NCBI RefSeq assembly: GCF_030687295.1
Contig: NZ_CP117425.1
Location: forward strand, 6,204,001 to 6,268,000
Origin: Pseudomonas beijingensis
Lineage (GTDB): Bacteria > Pseudomonadota > Gammaproteobacteria > Pseudomonadales > Pseudomonadaceae
Direction: 5' to 3'
DNA: 64,000 nucleotides
Part shown: one piece after another, positions 48,036-57,976 of the stretch
Layout: each line of letters opens with the position of its first letter
How positions within the stretch are numbered: position 1 is the first letter of the stretch
Position numbers and translations under genes: made by a program
Notes under the pieces: generated by a model
Told to the model about the DNA's origin: nothing
Databases searched by the model: none
Seen by the model: the letters and a program-made list of their open reading frames with translations, nothing else

Positions 48036-48900
48036 ATGGTGCACAGCATGACCGCCTTCGCCCGCGTCGAAAAAGCCGGTGCCCAAGGCACGCTGAGCTG
48101 GGAACTGCGCTCGGTCAACAGCCGTTACCTGGAGCCGCACCTGCGCCTGCCCGAGTCCTTCCGCGACCTGGAAGGCGGAGTGCGCGAAGCGCTGCGCCAG
48201 GGCTTGTCCCGGGGCAAGCTGGAATGCACCCTGCGTTTCACCGAAGAAAGCACCGGCAAAGCCCTGCAAGTGGACCGCGAGCGCGCCGCGCAATTGGTCG
48301 CCGCCGCCGAAACCGTCGCCAGCCTGATCAAGAATCCGGCAGCCCTGAACCCGCTGGAAGTCCTGGCCTGGCCCGGCGTGCTGGTGGGTGACGCGAGCGA
48401 CCCGCAAGCGCTGAACGCCGAGGCGCTGGCACTGTTCAACCAAGGCTTGCAAGAACTCAAGGCCGGTCGCGAGCGTGAAGGCGCGGAGCTGGCCCGGCTG
48501 ATCAACGAGCGCCTGACCTCCATCGAAGAAGACGTCAGCACCCTGCGCGAGCTGGTCCCACAGATGCTCGCCACCCAGCGCCAGAAAGTCCTCGACCGCT
48601 TCGCCGACATGAAGGCCGAGCTGGATCCGCAACGCCTGGAACAGGAAATGGTCATGCTCGCGCAAAAGAGCGACGTGGCCGAAGAACTGGATCGCCTGAG
48701 CACCCCACATCATCGAAGTTCGCCGGGTGCTCAAGTCCGGCGGCGCGGCCGGTCGCCGCCTCGACTTCCTGATGCAGGAGCTCAACCGCGAAGCCAATAC
48801 ACTGGGCTCCAAAGCCTTTGACCCGCGCAGCACCCAGGCAGCGGTCAACCTCAAGGTGTTGATCGAGCAAATGCGCGAACAAGTGCAGAACATTGAGTAA
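48036..48900 (+). pseudogene. yicC: yicC family endoribonuclease gene, broken by a one-base insertion
   Basis: YicC-family gene (YicC is a widely conserved RNase that targets the small RNA RyhB in E. coli). Residues 1-223 read normally: MVHSMTAFARVEKAGAQGTLSWELRSVNSRYLE and the helical region are intact. An extra C in the CCCC run at 48703-48706 then shifts the frame; translation ends at 48821 after about 38 unrelated residues. Removing one C restores THIIEVRRVLKSGGAAGRRLDFLMQELNREANTLGSKA to the normal end at 48900. Only the DUF1732 C-terminal domain is lost. Given a similar flaw in gmk just downstream, a sequencing or assembly error is more likely than true decay. First gene of the yicC-gmk-rpoZ-spoT run. 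Confidence 0.88.
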
Positions 48901-48912
48901 GGCTAACCCGAC

Positions 48913-49534
<622 letters not shown>

Positions 49535-49701
49535 TCAGCCCTTCCCAAAACCGCTGCGACGGCTTTACATTGGTAGTCGCAGCGCGCCGAGGGGTTTGGT
49601 TAAAAAATCAGCGCTTCCCTAAACGCTGGTGTTTTTTTAAACTGTCGAGTCCGCTCGCCCAACCGGGCAGCGCGCATATTGCATTCGCTCCGAGGAATAC
49701 C

Positions 49702-49965
49702 ATGGCCCGCGTAACCGTTGAAGACTGCCTAGAACACGTGGAAAACCGCTTTGAGCTGGTCATGCTCTCTACCAAGCGTGCCCGTCAACTGGCCACCGGC
49801 GGCAAAGAGCCATTGGTCCAGTGGGAAAACGACAAGCCTACCGTGGTAGCGCTGCGTGAAATCGCCGAAGGCCTGATGAGCTACGAGTTCATCGCCAACG
49901 CTGAAATCGTCGAAGACGAACCGCTGTTCGCAGCGTTCGAGGACGAGTCCAACGAGGCGGTCTAA
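49702..49965 (+). CDS. rpoZ: RNA polymerase omega subunit
   Basis: 87-residue omega subunit. [58 protein letters not shown] is diagnostic, including the beta-prime-binding helix and the N-terminal MAR segment that forms the (p)ppGpp site 1 with beta-prime. The ATG at 49702 has GAGGAA upstream; the frame is open further left without support. It lies between gmk and spoT, which links ppGpp synthesis to its RNA polymerase target. Confidence 0.96.
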   Translation: MARVTVEDCLEHVENRFELVMLSTKRARQLATGGKEPLVQWENDKPTVVALREIAEGLMSYEFIANAEIVEDEPLFAAFEDESNEAV

Positions 49966-50025
49966 GCCTATGCCTGGTCGACGTAGCACGGCGCGGGGTC
50001 ACAGCAAACGGCAGGAGTCATCATC

Positions 50026-52131
50026 ATGCCGAGCATAGACGCCCTCGCCGATCGCTTATCGGCCTACCTCGGCACGGACCAGGTCAACCTGGTCCGCCGA
50101 GCCTATTTCTACGCTGAACAAGCCCACGACGGCCAACGCCGCCGCAGCGGCGAAGCGTACGTCACGCATCCTCTTGCGGTGGCGAATATTCTTGCCGACA
50201 TGCACATGGACCATCAGAGCCTGATGGCGGCGATGCTGCATGACGTGATCGAAGACACCGGCATTGCCAAGGAAGCGCTGCAAGCGCAGTTCGGCGAAAC
50301 CGTGGCCGAACTGGTCGACGGGGTCAGCAAGCTGACCCAGATGAACTTCGAGACCAAGGCCGAGGCCCAGGCCGAAAACTTCCAGAAAATGGCCATGGCC
50401 ATGGCGCGCGACATCCGCGTGATCCTGGTCAAGCTCGCCGACCGCCTGCACAACATGCGCACCCTGGAAGTACTCTCCGGCGAAAAACGCCGGCGCATCG
50501 CCAAGGAAACCCTGGAAATCTATGCGCCCATCGCCAACCGCCTGGGCATGCACGCGATCCGCATCGAGTTCGAAGACCTGGGCTTCAAGGCCATGCACCC
50601 GATGCGTTCGGCGCGAATCAACCAGGCCGTCAAGCGCGCCCGGGGCAACCGCAAGGAAATCGTCAACAAGATCGAAGAGTCCCTGAGCCACTGCCTGGCC
50701 ATCGACGGCATCGAAGGCGAAGTCAGCGGGCGACAGAAACACCTCTACGGCATCTACAAGAAAATGCGCGGAAAGCGTCGGGCCTTCAACGAGATCATGG
50801 ACGTCTACGCGTTCCGGATCATCGTCGACAAGGTCGATACCTGTTATCGCGTGCTCGGTGCTGTACATAATTTGTACAAACCGTTGCCGGGGCGCTTCAA
50901 GGATTACATCGCGATCCCCAAGGCCAACGGCTACCAATCGCTGCACACCACGCTGTTCGGCATGCACGGCGTCCCGATCGAAATCCAGATCCGCACCCGC
51001 GAAATGGAAGAGATGGCCAACAACGGCATCGCCGCCCACTGGCTCTACAAATCCAGCGGCGACGAACAACCCAAGAGTACCCACGCCCGCGCCCGGCAAT
51101 GGGTCAAGGGTGTGCTGGAAATGCAGCAGCGCGCCGGCAACTCCCTGGAATTCATCGAGAGCGTGAAGATCGACCTGTTCCCGGACGAGGTCTACGTGTT
51201 CACGCCCAAAGGCCGGATCATGGAGCTGCCCAAAGGCTCCACGGCCGTGGACTTCGCCTATGCGGTGCACACCGACGTCGGCAACAGCTGCATCGCCTGT
51301 CGCATCAACCGTCGCCTGGCACCGTTGTCCGAGCCGCTGCAAAGCGGCTCCACGGTGGAGATCGTCAGCGCCCCCGGCGCACGGCCCAACCCGGCGTGGC
51401 TCAACTTCGTGGTCACCGGTAAGGCCCGCACGCACATTCGTCACGCGCTGAAGCTGCAACGCCGCTCCGAATCCATCAGCCTCGGCGAACGCCTGTTGAA
51501 CAAGGTCCTGAACGGCTTCGACAGCTCCCTGGACAAGATTCCAGGCGAGCGCGTGCAAGTGATGCTCCACGAATACCGCCTCGAATTGATCGAAGACCTG
51601 CTCGAAGACATCGGCCTGGGCAATCGCATGGCCTATGTCGTCGCCCGCCGCCTGCTTGGCGAAGGCGAACAGCTGCCAAGCCCCGAAGGCCCGCTGGCGA
51701 TTCGCGGCACCGAAGGCCTGGTGCTCAGCTATGCCAAGTGTTGCACGCCGATCCCGGGCGACCCGATTGTCGGCCACCTGTCCGCCGGCAAGGGGATGGT
51801 GGTGCACCTGGACAACTGCCGCAACATCAGCGAAATCCGCCACAACCCGGAAAAATGCATCCAGCTCTCCTGGGCCAAGGATGTCACCGGCGAATTTAAT
51901 GTCGAGTTGCGGGTCGAGCTGGAACACCAGCGTGGCCTGATCGCCCTGCTGGCCAGCAGCGTCAACGCCGCCGACGGCAATATCGAAAAAATCAGCATGG
52001 ACGAGCGCGATGGCCGCATCAGCGTCGTCCAATTGGTGGTCAGCGTGCACGACCGTGTGCACCTGGCCCGCGTGATCAAGAAACTGCGCGCCCTGACCGG
52101 CGTTATCCGCATCACTCGGATGCGCGCATAG
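50026..52131 (+). CDS. spoT: Bifunctional (p)ppGpp synthase/hydrolase SpoT
   Basis: 701-residue long RelA/SpoT homologue that makes and degrades (p)ppGpp. The hydrolase HD motif is His72-Asp73 in AAMLHDVIEDTG, with SGEAYVTHPLAVANILADM before and KLADRLHNMRTL after it. The synthetase domain (about 230-370) contains KMRGKRRAFNEIMDVYAFRIIVD and GVPIEIQIRTREME. Then come TGS (about 385-445, DEVYVFTPKGRIMELPKGSTAVDFAYAVHTD), the helical region, and a C-terminal ACT domain. The intact HD marks SpoT rather than RelA. rpoZ lies 60 bases upstream and ridA 36 bases downstream. Confidence 0.97.
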   Translation: MPSIDALADRLSAYLGTDQVNLVRRAYFYAEQAHDGQRRRSGEAYVTHPLAVANILADMHMDHQSLMAAMLHDVIEDTGIAKEALQAQFGETVAELVDGVSKLTQMNFETKAEAQAENFQKMAMAMARDIRVILVKLADRLHNMRTLEVLSGEKRRRIAKETLEIYAPIANRLGMHAIRIEFEDLGFKAMHPMRSARINQAVKRARGNRKEIVNKIEESLSHCLAIDGIEGEVSGRQKHLYGIYKKMRGKRRAFNEIMDVYAFRIIVDKVDTCYRVLGAVHNLYKPLPGRFKDYIAIPKANGYQSLHTTLFGMHGVPIEIQIRTREMEEMANNGIAAHWLYKSSGDEQPKSTHARARQWVKGVLEMQQRAGNSLEFIESVKIDLFPDEVYVFTPKGRIMELPKGSTAVDFAYAVHTDVGNSCIACRINRRLAPLSEPLQSGSTVEIVSAPGARPNPAWLNFVVTGKARTHIRHALKLQRRSESISLGERLLNKVLNGFDSSLDKIPGERVQVMLHEYRLELIEDLLEDIGLGNRMAYVVARRLLGEGEQLPSPEGPLAIRGTEGLVLSYAKCCTPIPGDPIVGHLSAGKGMVVHLDNCRNISEIRHNPEKCIQLSWAKDVTGEFNVELRVELEHQRGLIALLASSVNAADGNIEKISMDERDGRISVVQLVVSVHDRVHLARVIKKLRALTGVIRITRMRA

Positions 52132-52167
52132 CGCCTCAACAGCCCTATTGCTTACAAGGAGTCATCA

Positions 52168-52548
52168 ATGACCAAGACTGTAATCACCAGCGACAAGGCC
52201 CCGGCCGCCATCGGTACTTACTCCCAGGCGATCAAGGCCGGCAACACCGTGTACATGTCGGGCCAGATCCCACTGGACCCGAAAACCATGGAGCTGGTGG
52301 AAGGCTTCGAGGCCCAGACCGTGCAGGTGTTCGAAAACCTCAAGGCCGTGGCCGAAGCTGCTGGCGGTTCGTTCAAGGACATCGTCAAGCTCAACATCTT
52401 CCTCACCGACCTGAGCCACTTCGCCAAGGTCAACGAGATCATGGGCAAGTACTTCGATCAGCCTTACCCTGCCCGCGCCGCCATTGGCGTGGCGGCCCTG
52501 CCAAAGGGCGCGCAGGTCGAGATGGATGCCATCCTGGTCATCGAGTAA
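52168..52548 (+). CDS. ridA: Reactive intermediate/imine deaminase RidA
   Basis: 126-residue RidA proper. It hydrolyses 2-aminoacrylate and related imines produced by PLP enzymes such as threonine dehydratase. The catalytic Arg is in [24 protein letters not shown] near residue 105, Tyr17 in [23 protein letters not shown], and Glu120-equivalent in the final VEMDAI segment. It follows spoT by 36 bases with AAGGAG before the ATG, the constant spoT-ridA order of gammaproteobacteria. Confidence 0.95.
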   Translation: MTKTVITSDKAPAAIGTYSQAIKAGNTVYMSGQIPLDPKTMELVEGFEAQTVQVFENLKAVAEAAGGSFKDIVKLNIFLTDLSHFAKVNEIMGKYFDQPYPARAAIGVAALPKGAQVEMDAILVIE

Positions 52549-52603
52549 TAAGGTCGGCGCAGCCTCCCCCGCTGCGCCGTTTTCGTCTTGAAAGGATTCC
52601 ACC

Positions 52604-53344
52604 ATGCGCAAAGCGCTTGCTCTCTCGCTGCTCGCCCTCTTTCTGGGCGGTTGCGCCAGCGACCCTGCCGACCGTGACATCAGCGGCACCTGGATCAACC
52701 AGGCGGCCATCGACGCTGCAGCCAAAGGCGGCCCGCTGCGCGAAGCGCTGCAAGGCTATGGCCCTAACCTGGAATGGGACGTCAACACCCGGGCCGGCCA
52801 GGCGCGCTACACCAACGGCTTTGAAAACGTCGAAGGCAAGTTGCTGGGCGAAGAAGACGGCGCCTGGAAAGTCGACTTTTACGGCAGCTCCGCCAGCGAA
52901 CTCAAGCGTGACGGCGACCAGTTGAGCCAGGCGGCTACCGAGAACGAACCGCAGCAGGTGTTCGACCGTGCGCAAGTCCAGGTGCCGGAAGGCGCACCCA
53001 TCGGCGCCAGTTTCGAACGGGCGCTGTATGCCGCCTACCTCGGTGGCACCTGGAACATCGTCAACGGCCCCGGCCAAGGCGCCACCGTGCAATTCCAGCC
53101 TGACGGCCAGGTCAGCGGCCTGCCCGGCGCCGATCGCTACGCCTTATGCCTGGCGGGCGATTGCGCCTCCATGAGTGGCGGCAACGACAACATCTGGCTG
53201 CAACAGAACGGCCAGGGCAACACCTGGATCTTCGCTCGCGACGGCAAGAAGCTGGAAATTTTCCAGACCGTGAATGCCGCGCTGGCCGATGAAATGCCGT
53301 CATTCACACCGGGTGATCGCAAGTGGGTGCTTGAAAAGCAGTAA
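52604..53344 (+). CDS. Conserved lipoprotein of unknown function
   Basis: 246 residues with a clear lipoprotein signal (MRKALALSLLALFLGGCASDP, lipobox LGGC, Cys17; the +2 Ala favours the outer membrane). The mature part has ISGTWINQAAIDAAAKGGPLREAL and a second YLGGTWNIVNGPGQGATVQFQPDGQVSGLPGADRY segment, so two GTW-containing units that resemble lipocalin- or META-type beta modules, one per half. I do not recognise a named family. It lies 55 bases after ridA on the same strand, with AAGGA before the ATG, and may belong to that transcript. Confidence 0.8.
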   Translation: MRKALALSLLALFLGGCASDPADRDISGTWINQAAIDAAAKGGPLREALQGYGPNLEWDVNTRAGQARYTNGFENVEGKLLGEEDGAWKVDFYGSSASELKRDGDQLSQAATENEPQQVFDRAQVQVPEGAPIGASFERALYAAYLGGTWNIVNGPGQGATVQFQPDGQVSGLPGADRYALCLAGDCASMSGGNDNIWLQQNGQGNTWIFARDGKKLEIFQTVNAALADEMPSFTPGDRKWVLEKQ

Positions 53345-53358
53345 CCCGAACTCCCTAA

Positions 53359-53478
53359 TGTGGGAGCGAGCCTGTGGGAGCAAAGCTTGCTCGCGATAGC
53401 GGTTTTACAGCCAACAGAAGTGTTGTATGTAGCGACGTCATCGCGAGCAAGCTTTGCTCCCACAGGCTCGCTCCAACA
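53359..53478. repeat. Nested REP doublet with duplicated heads on both arms
   Basis: Inner arms GGAGCAAAGCTTGCTCGCGA and TCGCGAGCAAGCTTTGCTCC are flanked by an outer partial pair, TGTGGGAGCGAGCC on the left and GGCTCGCTCCAACA on the right. The whole forms an almost continuous stem of about 38 base pairs. Inner element and spacer are an inverted paralogue of 39581-39671. It lies between the convergent lipoprotein and SDR genes. Confidence 0.88.
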
Positions 53479-53501
53479 GTTTGTTTTGGGGTGGCTGTAA
53501 G

Positions 53502-54359
53502 TCAGCAACGCCCTTCCAGAATCGCCGCATACCCCTCGCGAAAACTCGGATAACGCGGCGTCCACCCCAAGGCCTTCGCCCGGGCATTGCTGCAGCGCTT
53601 GCTGCCGGCGCGACGCACGCTGGCGTCTTCGGCCCACTCGGTAACCCCCATGTATTCCCGCAACCAGCCCACCACTTCGGCCAGTGGCGCGGGGGCGTCA
53701 TCGACGCCGATGTAGCAATCGTCCAACACCTGGCCCTGGCGATCAGCCTCCAGCAGAAACGCCAGCAAGCCGGCGGCATCGTCGGCATGGATACGATTGG
53801 CGTACAGCGGCGGGTCGATCACCACGCGATAACCTTGGCGCACCTGGCTCAGCAACCACTCCCGACCCGGCCCATAGATGCCGGTCAGGCGCACGCGACT
53901 GGCCGGGATGCCACTGTCCAGGGCGATTTGTTCGGCTTCAAGCATCAGCCGACCGGAATAACCGCCGGCCACGGTAGGCGAAGTTTCATCCACCCACTCG
54001 CCCTGCTGCTGCCCATAAACACTGCTGCTGGACACAAACAACAGGCGCTTGGGCCGCTGGCCATGCTGCTTCAACCAGCCCAACACATGCTGCAACCCTT
54101 CGACATAAGCCGTGCGATAGCCCGCCTCGTCGTGGTCGGTGGCGGCGGCGCTGTACACCAGGTAGTCCAGCGGACCGATGGGCCAATCAACGGGGCATTG
54201 CTCGCTGAACAAATCCCCTGCCACCCCGATGACGCCGGTCGGCAGGCTCGAAACCGTACGCCGCAAGCCATGGACTTGCCAACGTTCGGCCAATAATTGG
54301 CGGGCCAGGCGGCCGCCGATATCACCGCAGCCGGCAATCAAAACAGAAGGCGCGGACAT
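53502..54359 (-). CDS. SDR family NAD(P)-dependent epimerase/dehydratase-like protein
   Basis: 285-residue atypical short-chain dehydrogenase (YeeZ-like). The nucleotide motif is VLIAGCGDIGGRLARQLLAERW, with the variant GxGxxG spacing of this subgroup. The active-site Tyr region is SSSSVYGQQQGEWVDETSP near 120, but the usual YxxxK is replaced by YSGRLMLEAEQ, so the Lys is absent and the chemistry uncertain. ANRIHADDAAGLLAFLL matches extended-SDR proteins. The start at 54359 has GAGGAG 6 bases upstream. It is divergent from exbB. Role unknown. Confidence 0.85.
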   Translation of the reverse strand: MSAPSVLIAGCGDIGGRLARQLLAERWQVHGLRRTVSSLPTGVIGVAGDLFSEQCPVDWPIGPLDYLVYSAAATDHDEAGYRTAYVEGLQHVLGWLKQHGQRPKRLLFVSSSSVYGQQQGEWVDETSPTVAGGYSGRLMLEAEQIALDSGIPASRVRLTGIYGPGREWLLSQVRQGYRVVIDPPLYANRIHADDAAGLLAFLLEADRQGQVLDDCYIGVDDAPAPLAEVVGWLREYMGVTEWAEDASVRRAGSKRCSNARAKALGWTPRYPSFREGYAAILEGRC

Positions 54360-54546
54360 TAAAAACTCCTCTGGCAAAGCCGCAGACTAGCCTCCGTAGG
54401 GGATGAGCGGCTAGCCATGTGAGAAAAAAAGTTACTGTATTACTTTTGTTAACAAGAATTACTTGCAATAATGCTCGCCACTTTTGTTCTCGGCCCACGA
54501 GGCCTGGAAGAGCATCAACCTTCTTTTTTTCTCAGGTCCGGCCAGC

Positions 54547-55530
54547 ATGAAACGCTCTCTATCCCCCGCTTCGCCAACCAATCGACCTCGTGCCTGGAGC
54601 ACGGTAGCCGCCTTGCTATTCAGCCTGCTGCTGGCACCTGCCGCCGCGTTCGCTGATGCACAGACGCCCGCCACGCCCCCAGCCACAACCCCGACCGCCG
54701 CACCTGCTGCCGCCCAGGCACCGACGGACCCGGCCGCTCCCGTTGCGACGCCGGTAGCCACCGATCCGGCCCAAGCCGTCGAGGCCCAGGCACCTGAAGT
54801 GCTCGAAGCCGACAACACCCTGGGCATGGCCCACGACCTGTCGCCATGGGGCATGTACAAAAACGCCGACATCATCGTCAAGATCGTGATGATCGGCCTG
54901 GCCATCGCCTCGATCATCACCTGGACCATCTGGATTGCCAAAGGCTTCGAGCTGTTGGGGGCCAAGCGTCGCTTGCGCGGTGAAATCGCCGCCCTGAAAA
55001 AAGCCGCCACCCTCAAGGAAGCCAGCGCCACCGCCGCCAAGGAAGGCACCCTCGCCAACCTGCTGGTGCATGACGCACTCGAAGAGATGCGCCTGTCGGC
55101 CAACAGCCGCGAGAAGGAAGGCATCAAGGAACGCGTGAGCTTCCGTCTTGAGCGCCTGGTTGCCGCCTGCGGTCGCAACATGAGCAGTGGCACCGGCGTG
55201 CTCGCCACCATCGGTTCCACTGCCCCCTTCGTCGGCCTGTTCGGCACCGTTTGGGGCATCATGAACAGCTTCATCGGCATCGCCAAGACCCAGACCACCA
55301 ACCTCGCCGTCGTCGCCCCCGGCATCGCCGAAGCCCTGCTGGCAACGGCATTGGGCCTGGTCGCGGCCATTCCAGCCGTGGTGATCTACAACGTCTTCGC
55401 CCGCTCCATTGCCGGCTACAAGGCCCAAGTCTCCGACGCTTCGGCCGAAGTCCTGCTGTTGGTCAGCCGCGACCTCGACCATCTGCCGCCCGAGCGCGGC
55501 GCGCAACCGCACATGGTGAAAGTGGGGTAA
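54547..55530 (+). CDS. exbB: TonB-system energiser ExbB
   Basis: 327-residue inner-membrane proton-channel subunit. A signal peptide (about 1-38) and an Ala/Pro/Thr-rich periplasmic extension (to about 95) precede three helices: IVKIVMIGLAIASIITWTIWIAKGFELL, VLATIGSTAPFVGLFGTVWGIMNSF (the ion-path helix), and GIAEALLATALGLVAAIPAVVIYNV. The long N-terminal extension is the Pseudomonas/Serratia type. First gene of exbB-exbD-tonB, six bases from exbD, as in P. putida. The AT-rich 187 bases upstream probably hold the promoter; I cannot fit a convincing Fur box. Confidence 0.95.
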   Translation: MKRSLSPASPTNRPRAWSTVAALLFSLLLAPAAAFADAQTPATPPATTPTAAPAAAQAPTDPAAPVATPVATDPAQAVEAQAPEVLEADNTLGMAHDLSPWGMYKNADIIVKIVMIGLAIASIITWTIWIAKGFELLGAKRRLRGEIAALKKAATLKEASATAAKEGTLANLLVHDALEEMRLSANSREKEGIKERVSFRLERLVAACGRNMSSGTGVLATIGSTAPFVGLFGTVWGIMNSFIGIAKTQTTNLAVVAPGIAEALLATALGLVAAIPAVVIYNVFARSIAGYKAQVSDASAEVLLLVSRDLDHLPPERGAQPHMVKVG

Positions 55531-55536
55531 TCGGCC

Positions 55537-55965
55537 ATGGGCCTGCATTTGAAAGAAGGCGCAGACGACGATCTGGCCGAGAACCACGAAATCAACGTCA
55601 CGCCGTTCATCGACGTGATGCTGGTGCTGTTGATCATCTTCATGGTGGCCGCCCCGCTGGCCACCGTGGACATCAAAGTCGACCTGCCGGCGTCGACGGC
55701 CAAGCCTTCGCCACGGCCGGAAAAACCGGTGTTCCTCAGCGTCAAGGCCGACCAACGCCTGTTCCTGGGTGAGGACGAGGTCAAAGCCGATACCCTCGGC
55801 GCGACCCTCGACGCCAAGACCCAAGGCAAGAAAGACACGACGATCTTCTTCCAGGCCGATAAAGGCGTGGACTACGGCGACCTGATGAGCGTGATGGACG
55901 CGCTACGAAGCGCCGGCTACCTGAAGGTCGGCCTGGTCGGCCTAGAGACGGCGCCCAAGCAATGA
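55537..55965 (+). CDS. exbD: TonB-system protein ExbD
   Basis: 142 residues. The cytoplasmic head GLHLKEGADDDLAENHEINVTPFIDVMLVLLIIFMVAAP includes the single membrane helix with the essential Asp in PFIDVMLVLL near residue 27. The periplasmic domain follows (VDIKVDLPAST, VFLSVKADQRLFLGEDEV, ALRSAGYLKVGLVG). ExbD works with ExbB to convert the proton gradient into TonB motion. Its stop overlaps the tonB start (ATGA at 55962). Confidence 0.96.
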   Translation: MGLHLKEGADDDLAENHEINVTPFIDVMLVLLIIFMVAAPLATVDIKVDLPASTAKPSPRPEKPVFLSVKADQRLFLGEDEVKADTLGATLDAKTQGKKDTTIFFQADKGVDYGDLMSVMDALRSAGYLKVGLVGLETAPKQ

Positions 55966-56720
55966 TCACGACGCGCCAAAAGCTGACGCGTTACAGCGGT
56001 AGCCTGGTGGTCGTGCTGGGCGTGCATGCGCTCGCCATCGCCCTGGCGCTGAACTGGACCTCGCGCCCGCCCATCGAATTGCCGCCCCAGGCGATGATGG
56101 TCGAGCTGGCGCCAGTGCCCGCCCCGCCGCCACCGGCACCGCCAAAAGTCGTCACACCGCCGCAACCGCCCGAGCCGGTGGAAGAGCTGCCGCTGCCTAA
56201 GCTTGCCGATGCGCCGAAGCCGGAAATCGCCGTGCCCAAGCCGGTCAAGCCCAAGCCCAAGCCTCAACCGCCCAAACCCAAGCCCGTGGTCGAGAAGAAG
56301 CCGGAGCCGCCGAAGGAAGAGCCGTCGGAGCAGAAACCGAGCGACACCCAGCCGACCCAGGCACCGACCGAGAAGTCCGCGCAACCGGCGCCTGGCCCGT
56401 CACCTGCGCAAACAGCCGCCAAGGCCAATTGGCAGGGCACGCTGCTGGCGCACTTGGGCAAGTACAAGAAGTACCCGCCCAGGGCCCAGCAAATGAACAA
56501 GGAAGGCACCAACCGCCTGCGTTTCGTGGTGGATGCCAACGGCAACGTGCTGTCATTCGAGTTGGTGGGCAGTTCCGGCACGGAGTTGCTGGACCGGGCC
56601 ACCCTGGAAATGATCCGCCGCGCCCAACCGCTGCCCAAGCCACCGGCGGAGCTGCTGACCAACGGCACCATCGAACTGACGGCACCGTTTGTGTACTCCA
56701 TCGACAAGCGCCGGCGTTGA
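55962..56720 (+). CDS. tonB: Energy transducer TonB
   Basis: 252 residues: an N-terminal membrane anchor (YSGSLVVVLGVHALAIALALNW, with the conserved Ser/His pattern), a long Pro/Lys/Glu spacer that crosses the periplasm (about 45-150), and the C-terminal TonB domain (LLAHLGKYKKYPPRAQQMNKEGTNRLRFVVDANGNV ... ATLEMIRRAQPLPKPPAEL). It couples ExbB/ExbD to outer-membrane receptors for siderophores and cobalamin. Overlaps exbD by four bases. Confidence 0.96.
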   Translation: MITTRQKLTRYSGSLVVVLGVHALAIALALNWTSRPPIELPPQAMMVELAPVPAPPPPAPPKVVTPPQPPEPVEELPLPKLADAPKPEIAVPKPVKPKPKPQPPKPKPVVEKKPEPPKEEPSEQKPSDTQPTQAPTEKSAQPAPGPSPAQTAAKANWQGTLLAHLGKYKKYPPRAQQMNKEGTNRLRFVVDANGNVLSFELVGSSGTELLDRATLEMIRRAQPLPKPPAELLTNGTIELTAPFVYSIDKRRR

Positions 56721-56732
56721 CCTCAAATTTGC

Positions 56733-56760
56733 AAGCCCCTGTAACAGGGGCTTCTTGTTT
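56733..56760 (+). terminator. Probable terminator after exbB-exbD-tonB
   Basis: Stem AAGCCCCTG / CAGGGGCTT with loop TAA, followed by CTTGTTT. The stem is good and the T-tract interrupted, 12 bases after the tonB stop. Confidence 0.65.
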
Positions 56761-56824
56761 CTAGTAACGAGGTTTTTGGAGCCCAGGTAATTCGCAGCAA
56801 AGACATCTGTGGAGCCAGGACATC

Positions 56825-56913
56825 TGTGGGAGCAAAGCTTGCTCGCGATACAGGCACCTCGGTTCCAGTGAGCACCGCGTTAACTTCATCGCGGGCAAGC
56901 CTTGCTCCCACAG
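56825..56913. repeat. REP doublet, mixed variant
   Basis: Left arm GTGGGAGCAAAGCTTGCTCG, right arm GCGGGCAAGCCTTGCTCCCA: the two arms belong to different sequence variants. A partial copy of the left flank (GACATCTGTGG) sits at 56802, 17 bases before the full one at 56819. The rest of the gene-free stretch 56721-57046 holds the tonB terminator and presumably the oxyR promoter, not identified. Confidence 0.85.
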
Positions 56914-57046
56914 ACAATTCCACATTCTCAAATAAATCCCTGTCCACACAGACATTCGACAGTGTCACACCGCGCCCCCAGTCTGATAACGTGCGTCTAT
57001 CGATTGCAGCCGGTATGCTTGGCTCGCAACTTCACGGACGCTCGCC

Positions 57047-57967
57047 ATGACCCTCACAGAATTACGCTACATCGTGACCCTCGCCCAAGAGCAGCATTTC
57101 GGCCATGCGGCCGAGCGCTGTCACGTCAGCCAGCCGACGCTGTCGGTGGGTGTGAAAAAGCTTGAAGACGAACTCGGTGTGCTGATTTTCGAGCGCAGCA
57201 AAAGCGCCGTGCGCCTGACCCCGGTGGGCGAAGGCATCGTTGCCCAGGCACAGAAAGTCCTGGAGCAGGCCCAAGGCATTCGCGAACTGGCCCAGGCCGG
57301 CAAAAACCAACTGACCGCCCCGCTGAAAGTCGGCGCGATCTACACCGTCGGCCCGTATCTGTTCCCGCACCTGATTCCGCAACTGCACCGGGTTGCCCCG
57401 CAGATGCCGTTGTACATCGAAGAAAACTTCACCCACGTGCTGCGCGACAAGCTGCGCAACGGCGAGCTGGACGCAATCATCATCGCCTTGCCGTTCAACG
57501 AAGCCGATGTCCTGACCCTGCCGCTCTACGACGAACCGTTCTACGTCCTGATGCCGGCTCAACACCCCTGGACCCAGAAAAAAACCATCGACGCCGCCCT
57601 GCTCAACGACAAGAGCCTGCTGCTGCTCGGCGAAGGCCATTGCTTCCGCGACCAGGTGCTCGAAGCCTGCCCGACCCTGACCAAGGGCAGCGAAGGCGCC
57701 AAGCACACCACGGTGGAATCCAGCTCCCTGGAAACCATTCGCCACATGGTCGCATCCGGCCTGGGCATTTCGATCCTGCCGCTGTCGGCGGTGGACAGCC
57801 ATCATTACTCCCCCGGCGTGATCGAAGTCCGCCCGCTGACGCCGCCCGTTCCGTTCCGCACCGTTGCCATCGCCTGGCGCGCCAGTTTCCCGCGGCCCAA
57901 GGCCATCGAAATCCTCGCCGACTCGATCCGCCTGTGCTCCGTGGCCAAGCCGCCTGCCGCCAAGTAA
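57047..57967 (+). CDS. oxyR: Peroxide-sensing regulator OxyR
   Basis: 306-residue LysR-family activator of peroxide defence. The helix-turn-helix is at 4-60 (LRYIVTLAQEQHFGHAAERCHVSQPTLSVGVKKLE). The redox pair is exactly Cys199 and Cys208 (GEGHCFRDQVLEAC), the same numbering as in E. coli OxyR; they form a disulphide on H2O2 exposure. It is followed nine bases later by recG, the usual oxyR-recG order in Pseudomonas. Confidence 0.97.
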   Translation: MTLTELRYIVTLAQEQHFGHAAERCHVSQPTLSVGVKKLEDELGVLIFERSKSAVRLTPVGEGIVAQAQKVLEQAQGIRELAQAGKNQLTAPLKVGAIYTVGPYLFPHLIPQLHRVAPQMPLYIEENFTHVLRDKLRNGELDAIIIALPFNEADVLTLPLYDEPFYVLMPAQHPWTQKKTIDAALLNDKSLLLLGEGHCFRDQVLEACPTLTKGSEGAKHTTVESSSLETIRHMVASGLGISILPLSAVDSHHYSPGVIEVRPLTPPVPFRTVAIAWRASFPRPKAIEILADSIRLCSVAKPPAAK

Positions 57968-57976
57968 GCCGCTGCC

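Noticed and set aside
50056..52062. A 668-codon minus-strand frame opposite spoT
   Set aside because: Antisense shadow of spoT; its composition reflects the complement of spoT codons.
54421..54546. Possible Fur box before exbB
   Set aside because: The region is AT-rich and iron control of tonB systems is common, but no stretch matches the GATAATGATAATCATTATC pattern well enough.
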